From assembly GCA_901456055.1 (NCBI GenBank), contig CABDWT010000003.1, positions 379,352 through 443,351 of the forward strand: a stretch of DNA of 64,000 nucleotides, written 5' to 3'. The position numbers were made by a program, and so were the translations under genes. This DNA comes from Phytobacter ursingii (lineage in GTDB: Bacteria > Pseudomonadota > Gammaproteobacteria > Enterobacterales > Enterobacteriaceae). Shown here piece by piece: positions 28,379 to 41,306 of this stretch. Below the pieces are notes generated by a model, which was not told the origin of the DNA, did not search any database, and saw only the letters and a list, made by a program, of their open reading frames with translations. Numbering within the stretch: the stretch's first letter is position 1; each line of letters starts with the position of its first letter.

Positions 28379-28526
28379 AATCTGCAAAGGGGCTGGTTTA
28401 CTTGCCATTTCGCCTTCCGGCAGTGCTCGAAATGCTCACGTACTTCGTGTACGCTCCGCTTTCTGCGCGCTGGCGGTAGACGAACTGGCTGCGACACCCA
28501 CGCCCCTTGAATGATGACGAGCTGAT
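28379..28526. repeat. Palindromic intergenic insert between dnaN and recF
   Basis: These 148 bases separate two genes that are directly adjacent in E. coli. The insert is an imperfect long palindrome. Near its ends stand GCAAAGGGGC and GCCCCTTGA in inverse orientation, and the centre is CTCACGTACTTCGTGTACGCTC, with flanking arms CAGTGCTCGAAATGC / GCTTTCTGCGCGCTG. It does not match ERIC. I cannot assign it to a named repeat family. It contains no plausible gene. Confidence 0.65.
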
Positions 28527-32043
<3,517 letters not shown>

Positions 32044-32066
32044 TCGTCGCTGTACACCATACCCGG

Positions 32067-32091
32067 GCCGCGCTTTTAGCGCGGCTTTTTT
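32067..32091 (+). terminator. gyrB terminator
   Basis: The perfect stem GCCGCGC / GCGCGGC with a TTTTA loop is followed by six T. The right half is also coding sequence for the last codons of the convergent LysR-family gene, whose stop codon lies in the loop. Confidence 0.9.
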
Positions 32092-33011
32092 ATGGGGTCA
32101 GGAAAATCCAGCGACATCGCCATCGGTAAGCGGCTCACCAGCGTGTCTATAGCCATTCTCACCCTCAGCGGCAGATGCGGCGTCTTCTGCCAGACTGCAT
32201 GAACGTCAAAGCGCACATCCGGCGCCTGCCTGAAGAGCAGGACGAGTTTTCCAGTCTGGATCTCTTTACTTGCCATCCAGCAGGGCAACCATGCAATACC
32301 GTGTTCGGCTATCGCTGCGTCGCAGATCGCCTGTAAATCATCCATATTCAGTGATGAACGGAGAACAAGGGTTTGCGGCTTTCCTTCGTTGTCCGCGAGC
32401 TGCCAGGGTAAAATTCTGCCTGCCTGCAGATAGTTAATCGCCGTATGCTGACGTAAATCGGCAACGGTTTCTGGATGGCCTCTTTTCATCAGATAATCCG
32501 GCGCGGCGCACAGGACCATTTGGTGCTCGCCCAGTTTTCTGGCGGCCAGCACGGTACTGTCTGCCAGTATGCCGTTACGCACGGCCATATCGAACCCTTC
32601 CTCCACGAGATCTACCACCCTGTCGCTGAATGACATTTCCAGCTCAAGCCCTGGATGTTCCTGTGCCAGCGTTATCAGCAGCGGGGCGACGCACTGCCGA
32701 CCAAAGAGCACCGGCATAGCCACACGCAGACGACCACTCACCTGCTGCTTCCCTGTTTCCAGCAGCGATTCTGCACTGCGGATTTCCTCCAGCGCGCGCA
32801 GACAACGCTCATAAAAAAGCGCGCCGTTATCGGTCAGCCGCTGGCTACGGGTGGTGCGCTGAAACAGACGTACCCCCAGTCGCTGTTCAAGCCGGGCAAT
32901 ACTTTTTCCCACTGCCGAGCGCGACAAATGCAGGCGGACCGCGGCCTGAGCAAAACTACCCGCTTCAACGGCAGCCACAAAAACAGGAATATCTTTCAAC
33001 GTATCAGTCAT
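32076..33011 (-). CDS. LysR-family transcriptional regulator
   Basis: This is a LysR-type regulator of 311 residues from MTDTLKDIPVF. An upstream in-frame start would add 30 residues that do not look like the family. The N-terminal winged HTH (about 5-65: VAAVEAGSFAQAAVRLHLSR then SAVGKSIARLEQRLGVRLFQ) is followed by an effector domain. It is divergent from an MDR oxidoreductase gene with 110 bases between, the usual arrangement of regulator and target. Its 3' end runs into the gyrB terminator. E. coli carries yidB at this place, so the pair is an accessory insertion or replacement. Confidence 0.88.
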   Translation of the reverse strand: MTDTLKDIPVFVAAVEAGSFAQAAVRLHLSRSAVGKSIARLEQRLGVRLFQRTTRSQRLTDNGALFYERCLRALEEIRSAESLLETGKQQVSGRLRVAMPVLFGRQCVAPLLITLAQEHPGLELEMSFSDRVVDLVEEGFDMAVRNGILADSTVLAARKLGEHQMVLCAAPDYLMKRGHPETVADLRQHTAINYLQAGRILPWQLADNEGKPQTLVLRSSLNMDDLQAICDAAIAEHGIAWLPCWMASKEIQTGKLVLLFRQAPDVRFDVHAVWQKTPHLPLRVRMAIDTLVSRLPMAMSLDFPDPIKKPR

Positions 33012-33121
33012 GGATTGTATCCATAATGGCGTCAATGAAGAGAAAAGGTATCGCCACTGGCGACATTGAGTCAACGTTAGACTGTCGTTACTGAAATTCA
33101 TTTAATGGCAGGAGAAAGACA

Positions 33122-34147
33122 ATGACAGAGACAATACAACGCTGGTCAATGGACGCCCTCGGGCGCGAGAACCTCAGACTTACCCAGGAACCCCTCCCGC
33201 AGCCTGGCCCGGGTGAAGTACGCGTGCGGGTGAATGCCGTTGCGCTCAACTATCGCGATAAAATGGTGATTGAAGGCAATATGCCCATTTCGCGCACCTT
33301 CCCCTTTACACCTGCTTCTGACATGGCGGGGGTTGTGGAGAGTACTGGCGAGGGCGTCACGCGTTTCAAACCCGGCGCACGCGTCATTTCAAACTTCTTC
33401 CCGGAGTGGATCGACGGCAAGCCAAAAGCGGACGCACGCGTTTTGCCCTACAGAACCCTCGGAGGCTATTTCCAGGGAGTGCTGGCTGAATACGTCATCA
33501 TGAATGAAAACTGGCTGGTTGCCGCCCCGGAAACACTGGATGACGCAGAGGCCAGCACCTTGCCTTGTGCAGGGCTAACGGCCTGGTTCGCGCTGGTGGA
33601 GCGGGGCAATTTACGCGCCGGTCAGTCGGTGCTGGTACAAGGGACAGGGGGCGTGGCGATATTCGCGCTGCAAATCGCTAAAGCGCATGGTGCGCAAGTC
33701 TTTGTCACCTCCGGCAGTGATGAAAAGCTGGCACAGGCCAAAAAGCTTGGGGCCGATCAGGGCGTTAACCGGCTAAAAGGCGACTGGGCTGAAGAGCTCC
33801 TTACGCTGACCGAAGATCGTGGCATTGACCATATTATTGAAACCGTGGGCGGAGAAAATCTGAAACACTCCCTGCGAGTCGTGTCGGTTCATGGGCGCAT
33901 CTCGGTCATTGGGGTGCTGGCGGGGAATGAAATCTCGCTTTCTGCCAGTGAACTGTTGCTGAAATCGCCGGTGATTCAGGGGATTGGCGTCGGTCACCGC
34001 CGTGCGCTGGAAGATCTGGTGCGTGCTGTTGATGTCAACGGGCTGAAACCGGTGATTGAGCACCGCTACCGCTTTAACGAGCTTGAACAGGCGCTTAAGC
34101 ACCTCGATCGCGGTGCGTTTGGCAAAATAGTTCTCACCCGCGAGTGA
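33122..34147 (+). CDS. MDR-family NAD(P)-dependent oxidoreductase
   Basis: This is a medium-chain dehydrogenase/reductase of the quinone-oxidoreductase or zinc-independent alcohol dehydrogenase type. It has 341 residues with an N-terminal GroES-like domain (about 25-130) and a Rossmann domain with the nucleotide loop GTGGVAIFALQIAKAHGA near residue 177. The structural-zinc cysteine cluster of classical ADHs is not seen. The start is preceded by GGCAGGAG. The divergent LysR gene probably controls it. Substrate unknown. Confidence 0.85.
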   Translation: MTETIQRWSMDALGRENLRLTQEPLPQPGPGEVRVRVNAVALNYRDKMVIEGNMPISRTFPFTPASDMAGVVESTGEGVTRFKPGARVISNFFPEWIDGKPKADARVLPYRTLGGYFQGVLAEYVIMNENWLVAAPETLDDAEASTLPCAGLTAWFALVERGNLRAGQSVLVQGTGGVAIFALQIAKAHGAQVFVTSGSDEKLAQAKKLGADQGVNRLKGDWAEELLTLTEDRGIDHIIETVGGENLKHSLRVVSVHGRISVIGVLAGNEISLSASELLLKSPVIQGIGVGHRRALEDLVRAVDVNGLKPVIEHRYRFNELEQALKHLDRGAFGKIVLTRE

Positions 34148-34262
34148 GCCCTCGTTCCCCGGGATCGGTGCAAAAGGGGTGCTTCTGTGGCGCAATGTAG
34201 CTCTATTTTTGTGTGCTTAATCGCGTTAGCATGAGGCAGCACTCATTTATCCCGGGGATCTC

Positions 34263-35075
34263 ATGGCTATCAAACTTATTGCAATCGACATGGACGGCAC
34301 CTTACTGCTGCCTGACCACACAATTTCACCTGCCGTAAAAAACGCGATCGCCGCAGCGCGTGAGAAAGGCGTGAAAGTGGTACTGACGACAGGCCGCCCT
34401 TACGCCGGGGTTCATGCCTACGTCAAAGAGCTGCACATGGAACGGGAAGGTGATTACTGCATCACTTACAACGGCGCGCTGGTGCAAAAGGCCCATGACG
34501 GCAGCACGGTGACACAAACGGCACTGAGCTATGACGATTATCGCTATCTGGAAAAACTGTCCCGCGAAGTCGGTTCACACTTCCACGCGCTCGATCGCAA
34601 TACGCTGTACACCGCCAACCGGGATATCAGCTACTATACGGTGCACGAATCCTACGTCGCCACCATCCCGCTGGTGTTCTGTGAGCCGGAAAACATGGAT
34701 CCGAACACGCAGTTCCTCAAGGTGATGATGATTGATGAGCCGGAAATCCTCGATAAAGCGATTGCCCGCATCCCGGCAGAAGTGAAAGAGAAATATACCG
34801 TGCTGAAAAGCGCGCCTTACTTCCTCGAAATGCTTGATAAACGCGTCAATAAAGGTACCGGCGTGAAATCGCTGGCTGAGGTGCTGGGCATCAAGCCGGA
34901 AGAGATCATGACCATCGGCGATCAGGAAAACGACATCGCCATGATTGAATATGCTGGCGTGGGGGTGGCAATGGATAACGCCATTCCGTCGGTGAAAGAA
35001 GTGGCCAACTTTGTCACTAAATCCAACCTTGAAGATGGCGTAGCGTATGCCATTGAGAAGTTTGTGCTGAATTAA
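34263..35075 (+). CDS. yidA: HAD-family sugar phosphatase YidA
   Basis: YidA is a Cof-type HAD phosphatase that dephosphorylates sugar phosphates in the cytoplasm. It has 270 residues, as in E. coli. Motif I AIDMDGTLL is near residue 7, motif II TTGRPY near 43, the cap domain spans about 85-185, the motif III Lys is in KGTGVKSL near 197, and motif IV is GDQENDIAM near 220. In E. coli it lies beside yidB and gyrB; here the LysR/MDR pair intervenes. Confidence 0.95.
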   Translation: MAIKLIAIDMDGTLLLPDHTISPAVKNAIAAAREKGVKVVLTTGRPYAGVHAYVKELHMEREGDYCITYNGALVQKAHDGSTVTQTALSYDDYRYLEKLSREVGSHFHALDRNTLYTANRDISYYTVHESYVATIPLVFCEPENMDPNTQFLKVMMIDEPEILDKAIARIPAEVKEKYTVLKSAPYFLEMLDKRVNKGTGVKSLAEVLGIKPEEIMTIGDQENDIAMIEYAGVGVAMDNAIPSVKEVANFVTKSNLEDGVAYAIEKFVLN

Positions 35076-35096
35076 TCTGCCGTCAGGCAGGGGCGA

Positions 35097-36182
35097 TCAG
35101 GCCCTTGCCTGCCCAGGCGTCTCCTGCTGCACCGGGATATGGCTTATCCCACTTTTCATGATGAGACTGCGTATCCATGGCGTAGTCAGACAACGATTTT
35201 TAACAACTTTTCCCAACAATTTCATGCGTAATCGCCGCGTTTTCTTCCAGTATTCCGCATTGAGGTTTTTTGCCCCTCCGCGCAATACGTCTGCCAGAAT
35301 TTCCGCACTATCCAGTGCATAGCTGATCCCTTCCAGGGAACTGGCGCTGATAAAACCCGCTGCTTCGCCAATCAGAAACGCATTCTCTTTTCCGCAGACA
35401 AAATCCGCCCAGCGGGACGGGCACAGCACTGTACATTTCTCCGTTTTCACCGCGTCGCCAAAGCGAAAATCGAACGGTTCAAGACGCTGTTTGAGGCGGA
35501 GAAAATTCTCCCTGCCATCCTTCATGGCAAATGCCCCACCGAAAATGAAATAGCCGTCTTTACAGATACTCCATGAATAACAATCGGTTGTCTCGTTATC
35601 AAACACACAGGAATAGAACGGTGAAGGGTGACGGTCCTTGAACCACTGCTGCAACGAGACGTACTTGCGGATTTCATGATCGGGATACAGAACACGCCGC
35701 ACCATCGAGTTCGCGCCATCGCCGCCCACCAGATACGCTGTCGTTGCCTCATGGGTTTCACCGTCAACCGCATACTTCAGATGCCAGCGGTTGTCCTGGC
35801 GGCTGATCGTTTTACACAAGGCATCGTGATGAACGGCGACCGAAGCAGGGATTAATGACTTCATCCATAAATCAAAGGCATGTCTGTCAATATTGACATA
35901 GCTGCGTTGATAATTGCGTGCAATTCCCGTTTGCACATCCAGCGTTTGCACGCTGAAAATTTGTGGATCGGCCAGTACCTGCACCGGCAGCGTAATACCC
36001 GCACGGATAAACGAGCGTTGGGCGTCCGGGGCCAGCAATCCGCCACACGGTTTCATAAATCCGCCCGTCCCGCATTGTTGCTTTTTGTCTAATGCCAGCA
36101 CGCTCATCTTGCCCGCTAACTGCCGCGCCAGCGCGGCTCCCGCTGGCCCCAGACCAATAATCGCTACATCAAAATGCTGCAT
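35097..36182 (-). CDS. cbrA: FAD-dependent oxidoreductase CbrA
   Basis: CbrA (YidS) belongs to the geranylgeranyl-reductase-like flavoprotein family and is linked in E. coli to colicin M tolerance. It has 361 residues. The N-terminal FAD loop is [15 protein letters not shown] near residue 9, the conserved [12 protein letters not shown] near 44, and the second FAD motif [21 protein letters not shown] near 269. It is convergent with yidA (21 base gap, with a CAGGCA-type hairpin reaching into its 3' end) and divergent from dgoR. Confidence 0.9.
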   Translation of the reverse strand: MQHFDVAIIGLGPAGAALARQLAGKMSVLALDKKQQCGTGGFMKPCGGLLAPDAQRSFIRAGITLPVQVLADPQIFSVQTLDVQTGIARNYQRSYVNIDRHAFDLWMKSLIPASVAVHHDALCKTISRQDNRWHLKYAVDGETHEATTAYLVGGDGANSMVRRVLYPDHEIRKYVSLQQWFKDRHPSPFYSCVFDNETTDCYSWSICKDGYFIFGGAFAMKDGRENFLRLKQRLEPFDFRFGDAVKTEKCTVLCPSRWADFVCGKENAFLIGEAAGFISASSLEGISYALDSAEILADVLRGGAKNLNAEYWKKTRRLRMKLLGKVVKNRCLTTPWIRSLIMKSGISHIPVQQETPGQARA

Positions 36183-36284
36183 ATCCCCTCCTCATGTTGA
36201 TAAGGACGATAAGCGGCTCGGGTGAAGTGACGGTGAAGTGAAGGGCGTTAATTTTGTGATCTGTCGTTCATTTTACGATCTAAA

Positions 36285-36358
36285 TTGTAGTACAACTATA
36301 AATGATTGTACTACATTTCAATTCAACGAAAGAGAAGTAAGCGCTGTTTGTAGTGCAA
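36285..36358. promoter_or_regulatory. Three DgoR operator-like repeats
   Basis: Three related 11-mers lie between cbrA and dgoR: TTGTAGTACAA (36285-36295, a perfect palindrome), TTGTACTACAT (36306-36316) and TTGTAGTGCAA (36348-36358). They sit 66-139 bases before the dgoR start and are the likely operators of the FadR-type repressor DgoR. A weak CRP-like TGTGA half site is at 36255. Confidence 0.7.
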
Positions 36359-36423
36359 GGATGAGGCGAAAATCGCCGGTCGAGGTAAAGTAGGCAGGCA
36401 TACACAGTGAATAAGGGCATGCC

Positions 36424-37113
36424 ATGACTCTCACCAAAACCGACCGCATCGTCATCACATTAGGGCACCAGATTGTGGCCGGGAAATATGTCCCCGGCTC
36501 AGCGCTTCCGGCAGAAGCAGAACTCTGCGAGGAGTTTGAAACCTCGCGCAACATCATTCGCGAAGTCTTTCGCTCATTAATGGCGAAGAGACTGATCGAG
36601 ATAAAACGTTATCGCGGCGCATTTGTGGCGCCGCGCAATCAGTGGAATTACCTCGATACCGAAGTACTGCAATGGGTACTGGAAAACGACTATGACCCGC
36701 GACTCATCAGCGCGATGAGTGAGGTGCGAAATCTTGTCGAGCCTGCAATTGCTCGCTGGGCGGCGGAGCGCGCGACCTCAAGCGATCTGGCGCAAATCGA
36801 GGCGGCGCTTAACGACATGATTGCGAATAACCAGAATCGCGATGCGTTCAATGAGGCGGACATTCGTTATCACGAAGCGGTACTGGGGTCGGTACACAAC
36901 CCGGTGCTACAGCAATTGACCGTAGCGATCAGCTCGCTTCAGCGGGCGGTATTTGAACGAACCTGGATGGGCGATGAAGCCAACATGCCAAAAACGCTCC
37001 AGGAACATAAGGCGCTGTTCGATGCGATACGGCATCAGGACGGTGATGCAGCAGAGCAGGCGGCGCTGACCATGATCGCCAGCTCTACCCGAAGGCTTAA
37101 GGAAATCACATGA
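36424..37113 (+). CDS. dgoR: D-galactonate-responsive repressor DgoR (GntR/FadR family)
   Basis: DgoR represses the D-galactonate operon until galactonate binds. It has 229 residues. The N-terminal winged HTH (about 5-70: LPAEAELCEEFETSRNIIRE) and all-helical FCD effector domain (about 85-215, with metal-type residues in DIRYHEAV and HKALFDAI) match E. coli. It ends in ATGA, overlapping the dgoK start by four bases. Confidence 0.96.
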   Translation: MTLTKTDRIVITLGHQIVAGKYVPGSALPAEAELCEEFETSRNIIREVFRSLMAKRLIEIKRYRGAFVAPRNQWNYLDTEVLQWVLENDYDPRLISAMSEVRNLVEPAIARWAAERATSSDLAQIEAALNDMIANNQNRDAFNEADIRYHEAVLGSVHNPVLQQLTVAISSLQRAVFERTWMGDEANMPKTLQEHKALFDAIRHQDGDAAEQAALTMIASSTRRLKEIT

Positions 37114-37985
37114 CATCTCGCTACATCGCAATTGACTGGGGGTCGACCAATTTACGTGCCTGGCTTTATCAGGGGGCGGAATGCCTGGAGAGCAGGCAAT
37201 CAGAAGCAGGTGTTACACGCCTGAATGGTAAATCCCCACAAGCGGTGTTAGCAGAAATTACCCACGGCTGGCGTGATGCGCAAACGCCAGTGGTGATGGC
37301 AGGTATGGTAGGCAGCAATGTCGGCTGGAAAGTGGCTCCCTACTTACCCGTTCCTGCCTGTTTCTCCGCCATTGGCGAGCAGTTGACTGCCGTTGGCGAC
37401 AATGTCTGGATTATTCCCGGCCTGTGCGTTTCTCGCGACGATAACCACAACGTGATGCGTGGCGAGGAGACGCAGCTGCTGGGCGCACGCGAACTTTCTC
37501 CTTCTTCTGTTTATGTCATGCCGGGCACCCACTGCAAATGGGTGCGCGCAGATGAACGCCAAATCCATGATTTTCGCACCGTGATGACCGGTGAATTGCA
37601 CCATTTACTGTTGCGCCATTCGCTGGTGGGGGCGGGTCTGCCGGAGCAGGAGGTGTCATCTGCGGCGTTTACGTCCGGGCTTGAACGCGGCCTCGCTACG
37701 CCCGCAATTCTGCCGCAACTGTTCGAAGTCCGTGCTGCCCATGTGCTCGGTCATTTACCGCATGAACAGGTTAGCGAGTTTTTATCGGGTCTGCTGATTG
37801 GCGCCGAAGTCGCCAGCATGGCTGAACGCTATAGCGATCATCAGGTCACCATCGTTGCGGGAAAAGCACTGTCCGGCCGCTATCAGCAGGCGCTGGAGGC
37901 AATGGGCCGTAAGGCTACGGTTATCTCCGGCGACACCGCATTTCAGACAGGAATAAGGAGCATCGCTCATGCAGTGGCAAACTAA
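37110..37985 (+). CDS. dgoK: 2-dehydro-3-deoxygalactonokinase
   Basis: DgoK phosphorylates 2-keto-3-deoxygalactonate, the second step of D-galactonate breakdown. It has 291 residues with the kinase family start YIAIDWGSTNLRAWL near residue 5. Start and end both overlap neighbours (four bases with dgoR, 17 with dgoA), so translation is coupled. Confidence 0.96.
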   Translation: MTSRYIAIDWGSTNLRAWLYQGAECLESRQSEAGVTRLNGKSPQAVLAEITHGWRDAQTPVVMAGMVGSNVGWKVAPYLPVPACFSAIGEQLTAVGDNVWIIPGLCVSRDDNHNVMRGEETQLLGARELSPSSVYVMPGTHCKWVRADERQIHDFRTVMTGELHHLLLRHSLVGAGLPEQEVSSAAFTSGLERGLATPAILPQLFEVRAAHVLGHLPHEQVSEFLSGLLIGAEVASMAERYSDHQVTIVAGKALSGRYQQALEAMGRKATVISGDTAFQTGIRSIAHAVAN

Positions 37986-38586
37986 CCTTCCGCTCATCGC
38001 CATATTACGTGGCGTCACCCCCGACGAAGCGCTGGCGCACGTCGGTGCGGTGATTGACGCCGGTTTCGATGCGGTAGAGATCCCGCTCAATTCGCCCCAG
38101 TGGGAAAAAAGTATTCCAGCCATCGTGGAGGCCTTTGGCGACAAAGCATTGATTGGCGCGGGCACCGTTCTCAAGCCAGAGCAGATTGACCAACTGGCTG
38201 AGATAGGCTGCAAATTGATCGTCACTCCCAATATTCAGCCCGAGGTCATTCGCCGCGCGGTGCGCTACGGCATGACGGTCTGCCCGGGCTGCGCGACCGC
38301 CAGCGAAGCCTTTACCGCGCTTGATGCGGGCGCCCAGGCGCTTAAAATCTTCCCCTCTTCGGCTTTTGGCCCGGACTACATCAAAGCGTTGAAAGCGGTT
38401 TTACCGCCGGAAGTGCCGGTCTTTGCCGTGGGGGGCGTGACGCCAGAAAACCTGGCGCAATGGATTAAGGCTGGCTGCGTGGGCGCCGGGCTGGGCAGCG
38501 ATCTGTATCGTGCCGGGCAGTCCGTGGAGCGCACCGCACAGCAGGCAACCGCATTTGTTAACGCGTATCGAGAGGCAGTGCAATGA
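37969..38586 (+). CDS. dgoA: 2-dehydro-3-deoxy-6-phosphogalactonate aldolase
   Basis: DgoA cleaves KDPGal to pyruvate and glyceraldehyde-3-phosphate. It has 205 residues with a KDPG-aldolase TIM-barrel. IAILRG is near residue 11, the catalytic Glu region [11 protein letters not shown] near 36, and the Schiff-base Lys near 126 in [18 protein letters not shown]. It is a separate gene and not fused to dgoD. Confidence 0.97.
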   Translation: MQWQTNLPLIAILRGVTPDEALAHVGAVIDAGFDAVEIPLNSPQWEKSIPAIVEAFGDKALIGAGTVLKPEQIDQLAEIGCKLIVTPNIQPEVIRRAVRYGMTVCPGCATASEAFTALDAGAQALKIFPSSAFGPDYIKALKAVLPPEVPVFAVGGVTPENLAQWIKAGCVGAGLGSDLYRAGQSVERTAQQATAFVNAYREAVQ

Positions 38587-39731
38587 AAATAACGAAACTC
38601 ACCACTTACCGTTTACCCCCGCGCTGGATGTTCCTGAAAATCGAAACCGATGAAGGCGTTGTTGGCTGGGGAGAGCCGGTCATTGAAGGACGCGCCCGCA
38701 CGGTTGAAGCGGCAGTCCATGAATTGGGGGATTATCTGATTGGCCAGGATCCGGCACGTATCAATGACTTATGGCAGGTGATGTACCGTGCTGGTTTTTA
38801 TCGTGGCGGCCCGATTCTGATGAGCGCCATTGCCGGTATTGACCAGGCGCTGTGGGATATCAAAGGCAAAGTTCACAATGCGCCGGTCTGGCAACTTATG
38901 GGCGGCCTGGTGCGTGACAAAATTAAAGCGTACAGCTGGGTCGGCGGCGACCGTCCGGCGGAAGTGATCGACGGCATTAAAACTCTGCGCAATATCGGCT
39001 TTGATACCTTTAAGCTGAACGGTTGCGAAGAGATGGGCGTGATTGATAATTCCCGCGAGGTAGATGCCGCCGTAAATACCGTGGCACAAATTCGGGAAGC
39101 TTTTGGCAATGAGATTGAATTTGGCCTCGATTTCCATGGGCGCGTCAGCGCGCCGATGGCGAAAGTATTAATTAAAGAACTTGAGCCGTATCGCCCGTTA
39201 TTTATTGAAGAGCCGGTACTGGCAGAGCAGGCGGAATATTATCCGCGTCTGGCGGCGCAAACGCATATTCCGATTGCCGCTGGTGAACGTATGTTCTCGC
39301 GTTTTGAATTTAAACGTGTACTTGAAGGCGGTGGCATTTCGATATTGCAGCCGGATTTATCCCACGCTGGCGGGATTACCGAGTGCTATAAAATTGCCGG
39401 AATGGCCGAAGCCTATGACGTGGCGCTGGCTCCGCACTGCCCGCTCGGTCCGGTGGCGCTGGCGGCCTGTCTGCATGTGGATTTCGTTTCCCACAATGCG
39501 GTATTCCAGGAGCAGAGTATGGGCATTCATTACAATAAAGGCGCTGAATTGCTCGACTTCGTGAAAAATAAAGAAGATTTCAATATGGAAGGCGGCTTCT
39601 TTAAACCATTGATGAAACCAGGGCTGGGTGTGGACATTGATGAAGAGAAGGTTATTGAGTTGAGTAAGAATGCGCCGGACTGGCGTAATCCGGTTTGGCG
39701 GAATGAAGACGGCACCGTCGCCGAATGGTAA
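38583..39731 (+). CDS. dgoD: D-galactonate dehydratase
   Basis: DgoD dehydrates D-galactonate to 2-keto-3-deoxygalactonate. It has 382 residues of the enolase superfamily (mandelate racemase-like). The capping domain spans about 1-110. Metal ligands are in [17 protein letters not shown] and [10 protein letters not shown] (about 180-240), and the catalytic His is in LAPHCPLGP near 285. It starts four bases inside dgoA. An ERIC repeat follows before dgoT. Confidence 0.97.
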   Translation: MKITKLTTYRLPPRWMFLKIETDEGVVGWGEPVIEGRARTVEAAVHELGDYLIGQDPARINDLWQVMYRAGFYRGGPILMSAIAGIDQALWDIKGKVHNAPVWQLMGGLVRDKIKAYSWVGGDRPAEVIDGIKTLRNIGFDTFKLNGCEEMGVIDNSREVDAAVNTVAQIREAFGNEIEFGLDFHGRVSAPMAKVLIKELEPYRPLFIEEPVLAEQAEYYPRLAAQTHIPIAAGERMFSRFEFKRVLEGGGISILQPDLSHAGGITECYKIAGMAEAYDVALAPHCPLGPVALAACLHVDFVSHNAVFQEQSMGIHYNKGAELLDFVKNKEDFNMEGGFFKPLMKPGLGVDIDEEKVIELSKNAPDWRNPVWRNEDGTVAEW

Positions 39732-39857
39732 ATGCGCTTCATACTTCGCACTGGTGGCGCGTTGGCTGCGTTTTCTTACCCCGGTCACATACTTTTGTAT
39801 GCTCCCGGGGATGCGAAAACTTGCCGCCTTCCCCCAGCACGAATTATTTAGCGCATT
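39731..39857 (+). repeat. ERIC (IRU) element between dgoD and dgoT
   Basis: This is a 127 bp ERIC with inverted ends AATGCGC / GCGCATT, the body GCGTTGGCTGCGTTTTCTTACCCCGG, the centre GTCACATACTTTTGTATGC and CTTGCCGCCTTC. Its first base is the last base of the dgoD stop codon. It lies inside the operon. Confidence 0.92.
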
Positions 39858-39958
39858 ACGTGTAGCGTATTAATTAATAAATAAATTCAAACACCCTCTG
39901 TAATTTACCGGGCATGGTGAGCGGCCTCGCTATGCCCAAAATCTGGAGACAGATTGCG

Positions 39959-41251
39959 ATGGATATTTCAGTTACTGCTGCAAAAGTCGGTCGTCGGCGT
40001 TATCTGACGCTGGTGATGATCTTTATTACGGTTGTTATTTGTTATGTCGACAGGGCCAACCTCGCGGTGGCCTCCGCGCATATTCAACAAGAGTTTGGTA
40101 TCACCAAAGCGGAAATGGGCTATGTCTTTTCCGCCTTCGCCTGGCTTTATACGTTGTGTCAGATCCCCGGCGGCTGGTTCCTCGACCGGGTCGGCTCTCG
40201 CCTCACCTATTTTATCGCCATCTTTGGCTGGTCGGTGGCGACGCTGTTTCAGGGCTTTGCGACAGGGTTAATGTCGCTGATTGGTCTGCGCGCCATCACC
40301 GGAATTTTTGAGGCGCCCGCCTTTCCGACCAACAACCGTATGGTGACCAGTTGGTTCCCGGAACACGAACGCGCTTCCGCGGTCGGTTTCTACACCTCTG
40401 GTCAGTTTGTCGGCCTGGCATTTCTTACCCCGCTGCTTATCTGGATTCAGGAGCTGCTGAGCTGGCACTGGGTATTTATCGTTACCGGCGGGATTGGCAT
40501 CATCTGGTCATTAATCTGGTTCAAGGTCTATCAACCGCCGCGTCTGACCAAAAGCGTCACCCATGAAGAGCTGGAATACATTCGCGAAGGCGGTGGTCTG
40601 GTAGACGGCGATGCGCCTGTGACCAAAGAGGCTCGCCAGCCGCTCACTAAAGCCGACTGGAAACTGGTGTTCCACCGTAAACTGGTCGGTGTTTACCTGG
40701 GGCAGTTCGCCGTCACCTCTACGCTATGGTTCTTCCTGACCTGGTTCCCGAACTACCTGACTCAGGAAAAAGGCATCACCGCCCTGAAAGCCGGGTTTAT
40801 GACCACGGTACCGTTCCTCGCCGCCTTCTTTGGCGTGCTGCTCTCCGGCTGGCTGGCGGACAGACTGGTGCGCAAAGGCTTCTCCCTTGGCGCGGCGCGT
40901 AAAACCCCCATCATCTGTGGTCTGCTGATCTCCACCTGCATTATGGGTGCGAACTACACCAATGACCCGGTGTGGATCATGACGTTGATGGCCATCGCGT
41001 TTTTCGGCAACGGTTTCGCCTCCATCACCTGGTCGCTGGTCTCCTCCCTTGCGCCGATGCGTCTGATTGGGCTGACGGGCGGCGTATTTAACTTTGTTGG
41101 CGGTCTGGGCGGTATTACTGTGCCGCTGGTTATCGGCTATCTGGCACAGAGCTACGGTTTTGCTCCGGCGCTGGTCTATATCTCCGTGGTGGCATTAATC
41201 GGCGCACTTTCTTACATCCTGCTGGTCGGCGATGTAAAACGGGTAGGTTAA
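39959..41251 (+). CDS. dgoT: D-galactonate:H+ symporter DgoT (MFS)
   Basis: DgoT imports D-galactonate with protons across the inner membrane. It has 430 residues, as in E. coli, with about 12 membrane segments of the ACS/phthalate permease subfamily. The signature [11 protein letters not shown] is in segment 1, near residue 24, with WFLDRVGSR between segments 2 and 3 (about 79-87). The start [11 protein letters not shown] is used; an in-frame ATG 45 bases upstream lacks a ribosome site, whereas ATCTGGAGAC (39941-39950) precedes this one. A downstream hairpin at 41269 ends the operon or shields the next gene. Confidence 0.95.
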   Translation: MDISVTAAKVGRRRYLTLVMIFITVVICYVDRANLAVASAHIQQEFGITKAEMGYVFSAFAWLYTLCQIPGGWFLDRVGSRLTYFIAIFGWSVATLFQGFATGLMSLIGLRAITGIFEAPAFPTNNRMVTSWFPEHERASAVGFYTSGQFVGLAFLTPLLIWIQELLSWHWVFIVTGGIGIIWSLIWFKVYQPPRLTKSVTHEELEYIREGGGLVDGDAPVTKEARQPLTKADWKLVFHRKLVGVYLGQFAVTSTLWFFLTWFPNYLTQEKGITALKAGFMTTVPFLAAFFGVLLSGWLADRLVRKGFSLGAARKTPIICGLLISTCIMGANYTNDPVWIMTLMAIAFFGNGFASITWSLVSSLAPMRLIGLTGGVFNFVGGLGGITVPLVIGYLAQSYGFAPALVYISVVALIGALSYILLVGDVKRVG

Positions 41252-41268
41252 TCTCCCCGCCTTGCGAT

Positions 41269-41296
41269 ACCCTGATGCCAAACATGGCATCAGGGT
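41269..41296 (+). terminator. Perfect 11 bp hairpin between dgoT and yidR
   Basis: ACCCTGATGCC / GGCATCAGGGT with an AAACAT loop forms a perfect stem, followed by CCTCCATT rather than a T run. It ends ten bases before the yidR start and includes the only purine-rich stretch (CAGGG) there. It may therefore act on yidR translation as much as on termination. Confidence 0.55.
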
Positions 41297-41306
41297 CCTC
41301 CATTAC

